Assembly (NCBI RefSeq): GCF_014650455.1
Contig: NZ_BMUZ01000016.1
Span: 162,358-226,357, forward strand
DNA: 64,000 nt
Reading direction: 5' to 3'
Origin: Streptomyces xanthochromogenes
GTDB lineage: Bacteria > Actinomycetota > Actinomycetes > Streptomycetales > Streptomycetaceae
The notes below the pieces were generated by a model, which was not told the origin of the DNA, searched no databases, and saw only the letters and a program-made list of their open reading frames with translations. Position 1 is the stretch's first letter; every line of letters starts with the position of its first letter. The translations under genes were made by a program, and so were the position numbers. This document shows positions 1 to 7,935 of this stretch, one piece after another.

Positions 1-446
1 AGCCCGGCCGCCACCACCCTCTCCAGCGCGATATTGATCAGGTCGGCGGGGCGGTTCTTCGCAGCGGCCTCCTTGCGGATCGCCACCTCAGCGATCTGCC
101 GGGCCTGGGACTGCTGGTACTTCGTCCCCACCCGCTGGCGCACCTCCGCACGCTGCCGCTCGGCGGTGCGGCCCGTTTCGTACAACGGGAGCGTGCCCTC
201 CGGCAGCTCGACCGTACGGCGGACGAAGTCGACCACCATCTCCGGATACTCGTCCGGCTTCGGGAACCGGCCCATCCGCTGATACGACTTCAGCGCCAGC
301 AACAGCGCGAGCTGATGCCCGTCGGAGTCCATCCGCTCAGCAGCCCACACCGCCTCCTCCCGCGTCGGCGCGAAGAAGAGATGCAGCTCATGCGCGGTGA
401 TCAGCCGCTTGAACCGCGGATACGCGGTCCGCTCGATCGAGGTCAC
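1..446 (-). CDS. Tn3-family transposase, N-terminal part (DUF4158 region), runs off the window
   Basis: The reverse strand from a GTG at 446 reads without stop to the window edge (about 148 residues). It begins VTSIERTAYPRFKRLITAHE and has FFAPTREEAVWAA, LLLALKSYQRMGRFP and RPADLINIALERVVAAG near the edge, the pattern I know from the DUF4158 N-terminal DNA-binding part of Tn3-type transposases. It would recognise transposon ends. Only the first part is visible, so I cannot say whether the gene or transposon is intact. A CRISPR array begins 130 bases upstream of its start. Start choice rests on the family N-terminus; identification is by eye. Confidence 0.75.
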   Translation of the reverse strand, partial: MTSIERTAYPRFKRLITAHELHLFFAPTREEAVWAAERMDSDGHQLALLLALKSYQRMGRFPKPDEYPEMVVDFVRRTVELPEGTLPLYETGRTAERQRAEVRQRVGTKYQQSQARQIAEVAIRKEAAAKNRPADLINIALERVVAAG

Positions 447-577
447 AAGTCCCGCCCCAGGCCCAGAGATCAGTCAGTACCAGCACCAACGACCTTGGGC
501 CGAATGGGTGACGGCTGCTACCGCACAGGGCGCCAAGATCAAGTACTGGCGGCTTTTGGGCTTACCTCGGCGTTACC

Positions 578-848
578 CCTACATCTCGCGGTTGGGGGGC
601 GAGACGGGGAAGCTGAAGACGCGGTCCATCGCGACTCCCGTACATCCCGCGGTGGGGGGGCGAGACAGCGGCGGCCTCTCCCAGGCGATTCAGAGCAGCG
701 GTACATCCCGCGGTGCGGGGGCGAGACGGCGGCGCCACGGGCAACTTCCACGCCGGAGACCGTACATCCCGCGGTGCGGGGGCGAGACAAGGTCCAGATC
801 CTGCTCTACCAGGCCGGTGCCCGTACATCCCGCAGTGCGGGGCGAGAC
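578..848 (-). CRISPR. Small CRISPR array, 5 repeats and 4 spacers, remote from cas genes
   Basis: Repeats of 27-28 nt start at about 578, 639, 700, 761 and 822, giving a strict 61-nt period with 32-33-nt spacers, the spacing of type I-E. On the minus strand the repeat starts GTCTCGCC, carries a CCCGC/GCGGG hairpin and ends GTACG. The repeat at 578 is the most degenerate, as expected of a trailer end, and the right end carries the shared leader, so transcription is leftward. The leader-proximal repeat (822) lacks one base. The repeat differs from both families at 49-64 kb although spacing and leader match. Confidence 0.85.
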
Positions 849-905
849 CCTTTTTCACCTGCGGTGTTGAAGGGCCTTTGCCGTCATTTGCCTCATGGGA
901 AGCCA
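849..905 (-). promoter_or_regulatory. CRISPR leader of the 0.6-kb array
   Basis: The sequence next to the last repeat contains TTTTTCACCTGC and, about 12 bases further, GGGCCTTTGCCGTCATTTG. The same two blocks flank the arrays at 50.5, 60.3 and 63.5 kb (TGACCTGCA and CTTTGC with an AT-rich tail). Shared leaders normally mark integration by one Cas1-Cas2, so this outlying array was probably built by the same type of system. Confidence 0.65.
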
Positions 906-1306
906 TAAGCCCCTGAACCCGGTCACTATCCCGCGAGTGCGGGGAGGTGAGCCCTGCGGGTAAAAGTCGGATCGGGGTCCATCCCGCACAGGATTGTGCG
1001 GGAGCTTCGAGAGTAACGATCGGGTGCCCATCAGGCCACGCAACATGGCGTCGCTGATTGAAAGTCTTCTCGAATCACCAGGGGAGCAGTCTTCCCGGCT
1101 CGTATGTCCGCCGGGCGGAACGAGGGCGGCCCCACGCGGATCGGAGCCAGCCTTCCCGCTGGTAGCCGGATCTGCACCGACATCAACTGCGGCGCCGGCC
1201 TTGGATCAGCAGAACGCGCGACACCACACAGCCAGCGGACTCGGCGGAAGGACTCCACCATGATCTCCCGCCCCGCCTGGTCGCTGGGGTGGCTAAGGTG
1301 TTGTCC
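906..1306. other. Intergenic stretch with two repeat-like hairpins
   Basis: No convincing gene. At 927-952 a sequence with ATCCCGCG and GTGCGGGG resembles a decayed CRISPR repeat. At 983-1002 there is a 7-bp perfect hairpin, CCCGCAC/GTGCGGG, with a 6-base loop. Neither is followed by a T run, and the spacing does not match the 61-nt period. Confidence 0.4.
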
Positions 1307-1750
1307 ATGTCTGCGGAGCTGACTCCAGATCAAATCCTGCGCGTGGTCGCTGCGCTGGAAGCAGCCTGGGGCGGTGATGAGGACGCGCTGGCCGCTCTGG
1401 TGCGCGGTGGTCACCGCGAACAGCCGCTGGCGCAACTGATCACCCATTACGGCGCCAGCCGGCTGCAGAGCATGCTCTTGGTCGTCACCGGCATCGTCCG
1501 CCTGGACGGGCCCGACCTCCAGGAGGCCCTGTCCGAGTTTCGTGAGGGTCTCATCTCGCACATGACGACGATCGCCCTGAGCATGATGGCCGGCTGGGCG
1601 CACACGGCCGGTGACGATGTCCGGGCGACAGGCGAGCTTGCCCGTCAGGTCATGAGGGCTCTCCTGTCGTTCACAACGGACGGCGACGACCCGCGAGAGG
1701 TACAAGCCCTGCTCGCACACCTGCGGGCCAACGCCGTGGCCCATTCCTGA
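1307..1750 (+). CDS. Hypothetical protein, helical, 147 aa
   Basis: I do not recognise this protein. It begins MSAELTPDQILRVVAALEAAWGG and is predicted by eye to be almost all helix, with no signal peptide, membrane segment or cysteine pattern. An upstream in-frame GTG at 1289 is possible; I prefer the ATG at 1307 because AAGGTG lies just ahead of it. Codon use is typical GC-rich actinobacterial, supporting real coding. It stands alone between the CRISPR leader region and an unrelated large gene. Confidence 0.6.
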   Translation: MSAELTPDQILRVVAALEAAWGGDEDALAALVRGGHREQPLAQLITHYGASRLQSMLLVVTGIVRLDGPDLQEALSEFREGLISHMTTIALSMMAGWAHTAGDDVRATGELARQVMRALLSFTTDGDDPREVQALLAHLRANAVAHS

Positions 1751-1990
1751 ATCTTGGGTGCTCCCGGCAGCGGCAGGGATGGACAGCCGATGATCCAGCT
1801 GCCGACGACACAGCTCACCGGCCAGAGTGTGGGCGCTCGGCCGTTGCGGGCCGGGTACGGCGTGGAGAGAGCTTGTTCACCGGTGTTTGTCCGTGGTGAG
1901 GCCTACGGTGGGATCTCCCCGCGCCGCCTGTTCCCTGTTCGATGGCGGGGTTGCCGCGGGCAGTTGAGGACGAGTGCGCAGGAGGACTGA

Positions 1991-3544
1991 ATGCCGCAGA
2001 TCTCCACGGGCGACTTTGATGACCGGGTGCTGGGGCGCACATGGACGGTGCGCTTGGATTCCGCCGGCCGCGGCAGTGCGGCCGTGCGCGTCTCGTGCAG
2101 CCGTCCGGCCTGCCCCACGGAGCGTCTGCCGTCCGCGGCGGCTGGCCGTGTGGCCGCGGTGGCTCACCTGAAGGCCCATCTGAAAGCGGCATCCGGGCCG
2201 CGGGCACAGGCGTTCTGCGCCTGTAAGGTCGAGAACTGTCAGGCCCACAGCCTCGCCCGGCGCGACGATCGGCCTGAGCGTGGGGAGCCGTGGAGGTGTG
2301 GCGGGCCGGTGGTCCTGGCCGTCGTCACCGACCGGGAGGGCCGCTGGTGGCGCGTCATGGAATGCTGCTCACGCTGTGCAGCCGCGACCCCGGGCGCCAG
2401 GACCATCGGCACCGCTCCTCCCGCCCTCCGCGCCACGGCCGCAGCCACTCCCGCCGACATCTGTGTTCACCCGACCGCTGCGGCTGCGTGCGCTCCACAG
2501 TTCTCTGACCCCTCCTCCGCCGGTAGTTCGCTGACGGTGCCGACCGCCCGTTCTGTCCCGCGGCGTCCGCGGCCGCCGCGGGACAGACGGATTGCCGGGC
2601 AGGTCGTCCCGCACAGCCTGCGGCCCGTCGAGCTGCGCGATGAACTGACGGAACTGGGTGACCTGTACCGCGCCTATCAGCAGCGCACCGAACCCGACTT
2701 GGCCTTCCTTGCCGGCCTGCATGCGCGCAAAGCAACCGCGTTTACCACCTGGTCTGCCCTCACCGACGACCCGTACCTGCGGCGGGAGGCCCGTCGTGCT
2801 GAGCAGGCCGCCCAGACCGCCCGCCTCCAGCACCAGCAGCGCACCCACTGCACCGACAGCGGCGAGCCGGCCGTGATCCGTGTGCTGACCGGTCCCGCGC
2901 TGTGGGAACACGCCCGTACCGCCCTCGAGTACTGCGCCGGACACTGTCCGCTGCCAGGACCGGAGGCGCGTCTGGTGGTGGTGCTGCTGACCTTGCGCGC
3001 CGCCCATTCCGGGACCGGCAACCTGGTCGGCCAGGACCTCACCGGACTCGGCCTGAGCGACCCCAGAGGCGTGGTGGAGCAAATGGCCGACTGCGGCTGG
3101 CTGTCGCTTCCCGCACGCGTCGAGAGCCTTCTCGAGTCCCGCCCGGAAAACCCCACACCGGTCACCATCCCTTCCCTCCTTCCTGACGGGGAGGGCCCCG
3201 ATCCGTTCCGGTTCGGCAGGACGACGCGCTCGAAGCTCAGCGGCTGGGCCCAGAAAGCCGTCACCGACAAGAACCTCCGCAAGACAAAGGCAACCGCCAG
3301 CGCCCGCCTGCTCGCCCTGGTCCTGGCCACCCGGACCAGCCTGGAGGGACGCCTCGGTCCCAGCGGCGAAGGCCTTGCCCTGGAGATGCTGCTCCCGCAG
3401 ACCGCGATCCCTGCCGGTGAACTGCCCGGACTGCTCGACCAACTGACCGCCGCAGACTGGCTTGCCAACAGCACCGTGAGCAGCACGCGTGTGACCGGAC
3501 GCCTCACCGAACGCGCCCTCCCCTTCACCTGCCCCCTGCCTTGA
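1991..3544 (+). CDS. Hypothetical 517-aa protein with N-terminal cysteine/histidine clusters
   Basis: Unrecognised. The first 140 residues hold several Cys/His motifs (CSRPACP, CACKVENCQAH, RCGGP, MECCSRCA) that look like zinc ribbons. A proline/alanine-rich linker follows, then a helical C-terminal half with a winged-helix-like stretch (DLTGLGLSDPRGVVEQMADCGWLSL) at about residues 350-375. This suggests a DNA-binding or plasmid-type regulatory role, which is inference. The start is the ATG at 1991, a few bases after AGGAGG at 1979. No operon partner is visible. Confidence 0.65.
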   Translation: MPQISTGDFDDRVLGRTWTVRLDSAGRGSAAVRVSCSRPACPTERLPSAAAGRVAAVAHLKAHLKAASGPRAQAFCACKVENCQAHSLARRDDRPERGEPWRCGGPVVLAVVTDREGRWWRVMECCSRCAAATPGARTIGTAPPALRATAAATPADICVHPTAAAACAPQFSDPSSAGSSLTVPTARSVPRRPRPPRDRRIAGQVVPHSLRPVELRDELTELGDLYRAYQQRTEPDLAFLAGLHARKATAFTTWSALTDDPYLRREARRAEQAAQTARLQHQQRTHCTDSGEPAVIRVLTGPALWEHARTALEYCAGHCPLPGPEARLVVVLLTLRAAHSGTGNLVGQDLTGLGLSDPRGVVEQMADCGWLSLPARVESLLESRPENPTPVTIPSLLPDGEGPDPFRFGRTTRSKLSGWAQKAVTDKNLRKTKATASARLLALVLATRTSLEGRLGPSGEGLALEMLLPQTAIPAGELPGLLDQLTAADWLANSTVSSTRVTGRLTERALPFTCPLP

Positions 3545-3868
3545 ACCACTCCTCCGCGAGTCGTGCCAGCACCCGAGCTCGAGCTCGAGCCCGAGCAACC
3601 AGCGAAGGTCTAACTCGACTTCGACCGCGGTCAACAGAGGCGCCAGAAGCCACCACGAGAGCCCGATCGGCTGCGAAACCATCCCTGGACTTCCAAAAGG
3701 CTCCTCCGGGCCCGGCAGGGCGACCTGCCCCGCCCGGAAGTTGGCCCTGCACAGCTCGACGCCCCCGGGAGGGGGCTGTCGACCCGCGCCCGTTCATGTC
3801 ACGGTGGCGGTCATGCAGCTTGTCCAGGCGGGCGGTTCACGGTCGTGGCGCGTACTGAGTAGGCTCCG
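3545..3868. other. Non-coding interval with a GAGCTC-rich inverted repeat
   Basis: No gene seen. Around 3572-3595 the sequence repeats GAGCTCGA units and is largely self-complementary; it could act as a terminator-like structure after the 517-aa gene. The rest shows no feature. Confidence 0.35.
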
Positions 3869-4600
3869 GTGGTGATCGAGCTCAACCGCCTCCCGGGTGA
3901 TCCCAGCGAGTTGCACCTGCGGATCTGCCACGACGATGGACTGTGGGACACCGGGCAGGCCGACACGCTGGAGCGATGGGATGTGGCCATCCTCCACCGC
4001 CGGCGCATCCACGACAGGGAGCTGCGCGGGGACGCGAACGGCGACTGCTGCGGTGTCGACTGCCTGCTGTGCACAACGGAAGATGCCGACGTCGGGTCGA
4101 TGGTCTTTTATAGGGTCCACCTCGACCGCGGCCGGAACGCTTTCGCCGCGATGGAGGAGGAGTCGGAAGACCTCTCCGAGATTGCCCAAGCCGTCCTCGA
4201 CCCCGCTACGGGCTACTACACGGATGAGGCCAGCGGGCTGCTGGAGTACGCGGGGTCCGCTCTGCTCGTCATGGACCGTGTCACGCTCCACGAGGCATGG
4301 AGAGGGCAGGGACTCGGCCCGATCTTGGCTGGCGAGGCCATCTTCCGTTTGATGCCTGGCTGCCGGGCTGTTGCGAACGCGCCCGGCATCTCCGACCTGG
4401 GCACAAACATCCGGCGGTCGGACGAGTGGGACCGTGTTACCGCCAAGATCAGCATGGGATGGCAGCACATCGGCTTCCGCCCCTACCGCGACAACGTTCT
4501 CCTCCTGTCACCCACATCCCTGGACCTGGAGGAGCAGCGAGGCCACCTCCGCCGACAGCTCGCGGAGCTCAGCGCCGCCTGGTCAGCAACGCGCAAGTAA
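3869..4600 (+). CDS. GNAT-like acetyltransferase-fold protein
   Basis: 243 residues. The segment LLVMDRVTLHEAWRGQGLGP at about 131-150 has the beta-strand plus R-G-Q-G-x-G signature of the acetyl-CoA pyrophosphate loop of GNAT enzymes. It is followed by a helix (ILAGEAIFRLM) and a late strand ending GWQHIGFRPYRDNVLLLSP, as in the fold. The N-terminal 120 residues are family-specific, with a cluster DCCGVDCLLC. Substrate unknown. Two consecutive GTG codons (3869, 3872) make the start ambiguous by one residue. It is monocistronic. Confidence 0.55.
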   Translation: MVIELNRLPGDPSELHLRICHDDGLWDTGQADTLERWDVAILHRRRIHDRELRGDANGDCCGVDCLLCTTEDADVGSMVFYRVHLDRGRNAFAAMEEESEDLSEIAQAVLDPATGYYTDEASGLLEYAGSALLVMDRVTLHEAWRGQGLGPILAGEAIFRLMPGCRAVANAPGISDLGTNIRRSDEWDRVTAKISMGWQHIGFRPYRDNVLLLSPTSLDLEEQRGHLRRQLAELSAAWSATRK

Positions 4601-5477
4601 CTGTCCTGTTGCCATGGCGCCTTGAGTGGTGATTCTCGGCCCTGGCGCCCGTGTCCCTGACATCAGGGCTATCCCAGACTCTCCCGCGTGGCTCGGAACA
4701 TACTGCGTGTATCCGGCAGAGTGCCTGCGCCACCCGTCGACGGTTCTCTTCACGCCCGTCTGCCAACCGCGCCCGAGGAGAACGCCGAAGCGGAGGTGAA
4801 GGCCGCCACGCTCGATACGAGCGGGTGTTCCAGGGCGACGACTGTGTGCCAGCCACCGACCGGTGCGACCTTCTGTCGGCCATCGGCGTCCGGCGCTGTG
4901 TTCGCATAGTCAGCGCGAGGCGTCGTCGGCGTGGACTACGGAAACGCGCACCAGGCCTCCGCTCACTGGGTCGACTTCGTCTGCGCTCAGACGGACACGC
5001 CCGGCGGTCCTCGATGGGAGCTCTACGCAAAGTAGCGGATGCCGTGCCCCGCGGACGGCACTCCGCGACGGCCCGCGTGGGGCCGGTCGTCCTGCACCGG
5101 AGCCCCGGCTGCGCGGATGCGATCCGGGCAGCGTTCACGGGATGCTGCGGTCACGCTGCCTCATGCCGGCCCTCGGGTTACCGCATTTCACCTGGCTGTG
5201 CAGAGCACGGGTGGAATGTATCCATTTTGTTATCATACCTTTTGTCCAAGTCTGTGACATTTTAAGATCTGTATTGATGATCTAATGGGGTCCGCCTTGG
5301 GTTTACCAGAGGCAAAGAGTTTGCATATGGGGGGTTTAGGGGGTGTCGCTTCTCGGTCCTGCGACCGGGTTGCGACTGTCAACGAAACGGCGTTTATGGA
5401 TATGCGCGGAGGTGCGCATTTTCGGGCTGCCGTTTTGTGGAACCGTAAAACCCTGCACAACGGAATGCAGGAGAGTC
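4601..5477. other. Long gene-poor interval with a possible decayed gene
   Basis: No intact gene. From about 4927 to 5037 the plus strand reads GVDYGNAHQASAHWVDFVCA and on to WELYAK before a TAG, with natural composition, so it may be the 3' end of a decayed gene of unknown type. From 5215 to 5300 the DNA becomes AT-rich (poly-T and ATTTTAAG stretches), which fits a promoter region for the secreted protein gene at 5478. Confidence 0.4.
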
Positions 5478-6011
5478 ATGTCGGGTATTTTTTTGGGTTC
5501 GGCCAAGCGTGTGTCAGTTGCGGCGCTGGCCTTGGTCTGTGTGGGCCTTGCGGCGCCGCAGGCATCTGCCGTCGAGGGGCCTTCGACGGTTGGGGGTGTA
5601 CGGGTGGCGTCTGTCGCTGACGCTGAGACTCGGGCCGTGGCTTTGGCCGCGCCTCGGGCGGTTCAAGCGACCGCCACGCTGTGCGGAACTGGTTATGAGC
5701 TGACCTTTGCCGAGAGGCTTCCCGATGCGAGCCGTCAGGGCACTCTCTTCCACTACCGGAAGAACGGCGTGGGCTCGTGTGTTCTCTTCGACAACAACAC
5801 GGGCCAGAAGCGGTATATGAAGCTCAAGCTGTGCGAGACCAGCACGGGCAAGCAGGATGCGTGTGTCACCGACGAGGGATATTTCACGCAGTACGCCGGA
5901 CCGCTCCGCGTCAAAGACGTATGTGGCGAAGTCACCGCGATCATGAAGCTTGACAAGGCAAGCGCGTGGGCCGTCATCGACCGCAAGCGGCTCGTCCCCC
6001 CGTGCAAGTGA
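5478..6011 (+). CDS. Secreted SapA-like (spore-associated) protein
   Basis: 177 residues with a Sec signal peptide: basic SAKR, hydrophobic VSVAALALVCVGLAAP and an AQASA cleavage site near residue 29. The mature part has CGTGYELTF, a GTLFHYRKNGVGSCVLF strand and YFTQYAGPLRVKDVCG, the layout I recall from Streptomyces spore-associated protein A, with paired cysteines for disulfides. The start ATG at 5478 follows GGAGAG at good spacing. The function of SapA-type proteins is not established; a role at the cell or spore surface is inference. The lipoprotein gene follows after 10 bases, probably as one transcript. Confidence 0.65.
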   Translation: MSGIFLGSAKRVSVAALALVCVGLAAPQASAVEGPSTVGGVRVASVADAETRAVALAAPRAVQATATLCGTGYELTFAERLPDASRQGTLFHYRKNGVGSCVLFDNNTGQKRYMKLKLCETSTGKQDACVTDEGYFTQYAGPLRVKDVCGEVTAIMKLDKASAWAVIDRKRLVPPCK

Positions 6012-6021
6012 GAGTGACGCC

Positions 6022-6561
6022 ATGACGATGGACGGAAACCGCGAGCCGTCCCGGCCGCGGCTGAGACCGCGTGCCGCGGCTGGCATAGCTGCCCTGATGG
6101 CGTCACTCCTCGTTGGCTGCGGGCAGGAGCAGGGCAGCGGGCAAGGGGCGAGGGCGGTTGGTATGCCCAGCGCGCAGCCGGCCACGCCGCTGTCCTCCGC
6201 TCCTCCGGGTACACCTATGGCTTCGAAGAGCCGTACGGGTGACCGGAACGAGGGTCTTGGCACCCCTCTCGTGGTTCGCGGGGACGTTGCCGTCTATCCG
6301 CCCGTCCACAAGGGGTCTGTCCTCACCGTGCCGGTGAGTATAGTCAACACCGGTGCGGAGCGCGCGTTCTACCGGGCTGACGTCCATGTCACGGGACCTG
6401 ACGGGTTCGACGTGGTGCTCCACATCGACACCCCCGTGGTCGGTGTCTATCCGGGTGCGTCGTGGCCCACCGAGTTGTCGACAGCAGTTGCCGGTAAGTC
6501 GGTGCCCGCGCACCCGACCGTGACCGTCGACAACTACGGCCGCCGAGAATACCGAGACTGA
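6022..6561 (+). CDS. Lipoprotein of unknown function
   Basis: 179 residues. Arg-rich N-terminus, hydrophobic AAGIAALMASLLVGC with a lipobox (LVGC) near residue 33, a Gly/Ser/Pro linker, then a beta-rich domain (VAVYPPVHKGSVLTVPVSIV, FYRADVHVTGPDGFDVVL) resembling a small immunoglobulin-like fold. Probably anchored outside the membrane. It lies 10 bases after the SapA-like gene and has GAGAG upstream of its ATG, so the two likely work together at the surface; that is inference. Confidence 0.65.
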   Translation: MTMDGNREPSRPRLRPRAAAGIAALMASLLVGCGQEQGSGQGARAVGMPSAQPATPLSSAPPGTPMASKSRTGDRNEGLGTPLVVRGDVAVYPPVHKGSVLTVPVSIVNTGAERAFYRADVHVTGPDGFDVVLHIDTPVVGVYPGASWPTELSTAVAGKSVPAHPTVTVDNYGRREYRD

Positions 6562-6964
6562 TCCGCCGCAGGTGCCTCACATCGGGGCGCCTGCGGCAGC
6601 CTCGGCCCGGCCGCGTGCGGGCAGTCCGTCACCGTGGGTCCTCGCCCAGGTGGGCGTGGGCACTTGGCAGCGCCTCGTTTCGATAGCCGGCCCTGTCGCC
6701 AAGGGCAGAGCGCCCCCGGGCCGCGCGCACGTCGCGAAGGATGGCACCGCCCACCTGGTGCGAGTGCTGCGCATGACCGACGCCGAAGCTGTCGACCGGC
6801 TCACCGCCACGGGGGCCGGGACGGCCTGATCGTGACCCGGTCGCACGACGGGCCCCGGGGATTCAGCCTTGACATCCCCGGGGCCCGGTGTGGGTTCTCG
6901 CTGTTCAACGACCGCGCGGCCCCCGACGTCACGCGGGTGCCGGCTGAGACTCTTCGATCCGTGC
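6562..6964. other. Intergenic region between convergent genes
   Basis: No gene I can support. The only clear element is the long hairpin at 6850-6886, listed separately. Confidence 0.5.
6850..6886. terminator. Bidirectional terminator hairpin
   Basis: A 13-bp perfect inverted repeat (GGGCCCCGGGGAT with its complement) closes on an 11-base loop. It sits between the rightward lipoprotein gene and the leftward Tat-exported gene, so it most likely ends transcription from both sides. No T run follows, which is common in Streptomyces. Confidence 0.75.
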
Positions 6965-7546
6965 CTAGCGGAACGTCGCCTCGCGGATGGCGGTGGCCAG
7001 CCGGGGCAATCGTTCGTCGTGCGGGCCGACCGCGATGTAGAAGAGCGATTCGTCGACCGGCTTGTCGTCGCCGCCCCAGCGGACGATGCCCTGGCAGTCC
7101 GCGAGAATGTCCCGCACGGCGGCGACCTGGAGTGGGAACAGCGAGCCCTTCGCCCCGGCGCCCTGCCGGATACGAACAGCCGTGCCCGAGGCCAGGTTGG
7201 ACTCCGGGAGGCCTCGTCGCAGGCCCTTGGCCGGGCGCCAGCCGGCCAGGTCCACCGCCGCGAGCTCCTGCACCTCGTAGTGGAAGCGGCGCACGATGTG
7301 TACGAGCACCGCCTCCACATCGCCGATCCATACCTGTACGTCCAGTCCCGTACCGGCCACCGGGCGGGTCCACACCTGTGAAGCAAGGTCCGCGTTCGGC
7401 TGGGTCGTCCAGCCGTTGGCGGAAGTTGCCGGACGCCGGGGCCCGCGCCGTTCGCCGGCCACCGCTGCGGTGGCGGGCAGCATCGACCCGATGGCCGCGG
7501 CCCCGCCGATGACGGCGCAGGCCTGGACGACCGTACGCCGTGTCAT
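6965..7546 (-). CDS. Tat-exported M15-like peptidase-fold protein
   Basis: 193 residues from the ATG at 7546. MTRRTVVQACAVIGGAAAIG is a Tat signal with twin arginines, ending ATAAVAG. In the mature part SNLASGTAVRIR, followed by a late hydrophobic strand and IVRWGGDD, mimics the SNHASGTAxD region of M15 D-Ala-D-Ala carboxypeptidases. The metal-binding His and Asp of that motif are replaced (Leu, Arg), so catalysis is doubtful. It may bind peptidoglycan. It lies downstream of a membrane-protein gene and a DUF1906 protein, in one direction, suggesting a wall-related set. Confidence 0.55.
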   Translation of the reverse strand: MTRRTVVQACAVIGGAAAIGSMLPATAAVAGERRGPRRPATSANGWTTQPNADLASQVWTRPVAGTGLDVQVWIGDVEAVLVHIVRRFHYEVQELAAVDLAGWRPAKGLRRGLPESNLASGTAVRIRQGAGAKGSLFPLQVAAVRDILADCQGIVRWGGDDKPVDESLFYIAVGPHDERLPRLATAIREATFR

Positions 7547-7590
7547 GTTGTGATCCACGTTTCCTGTCTCCCTGTGAGCTGAATCAGCTG

Positions 7591-7929
7591 TCAGAGCAGA
7601 CCGAAGATCATGAGGAATGGCGCGATGGAAGCGGCGGCACACACCGGCCAGTAGCGGGAGCCCCGTACCTGCGTCCGGCGCCGCAGCCAGGCGTTGATGA
7701 GCCCCCATACCAGGCCGAACAGACAGAACACCGGGGCGGCGATGACCAGCCAGAGAAGCATCCCGTCGTTCTCGTTCGGGTCCTGCATGGTCCAGCCGAT
7801 CGCCGCCAGCGGCCCGTTGGCCAGGATGTACCACGCCAGGAACAGAGGAACGATGGCCGGCACCCCGAGCAGCAGGTTCACGACGACGGGGACACAGAGC
7901 TTCCGCATGCGCTCATTCTTCACGATCAT
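7591..7929 (-). CDS. Small membrane protein, three predicted membrane segments
   Basis: 112 residues. Hydrophobic segments at about 11-35 (CVPVVVNLLLGVPAIVPLFL), 58-80 (MLLWLVIAAPVFCLFGLVWG) and 94-111 are separated by a short acidic loop (DPNENDG) and a basic loop (RRRTQVRGSR). No family recognised. It sits 6 bases after the stop of the DUF1906 protein and before the Tat-exported protein, so the three are probably co-transcribed; it might act in export or anchoring. Confidence 0.6.
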   Translation of the reverse strand: MIVKNERMRKLCVPVVVNLLLGVPAIVPLFLAWYILANGPLAAIGWTMQDPNENDGMLLWLVIAAPVFCLFGLVWGLINAWLRRRTQVRGSRYWPVCAAASIAPFLMIFGLL

Positions 7930-7935
7930 TCCGGT

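Noticed and set aside
983..1002. Hairpin as factor-independent terminator
   Set aside because: No gene ends before it and no T run follows; may be a decayed repeat.
2369..3682. 437-residue frame antisense to the 517-aa protein
   Set aside because: Composition and third-position pattern fit the plus-strand gene; this is a shadow.
4569..5138. 189-residue arginine-rich frame on the minus strand
   Set aside because: Very high Arg/Pro/Ser content, no start context, and the opposite strand carries a better protein-like fragment.
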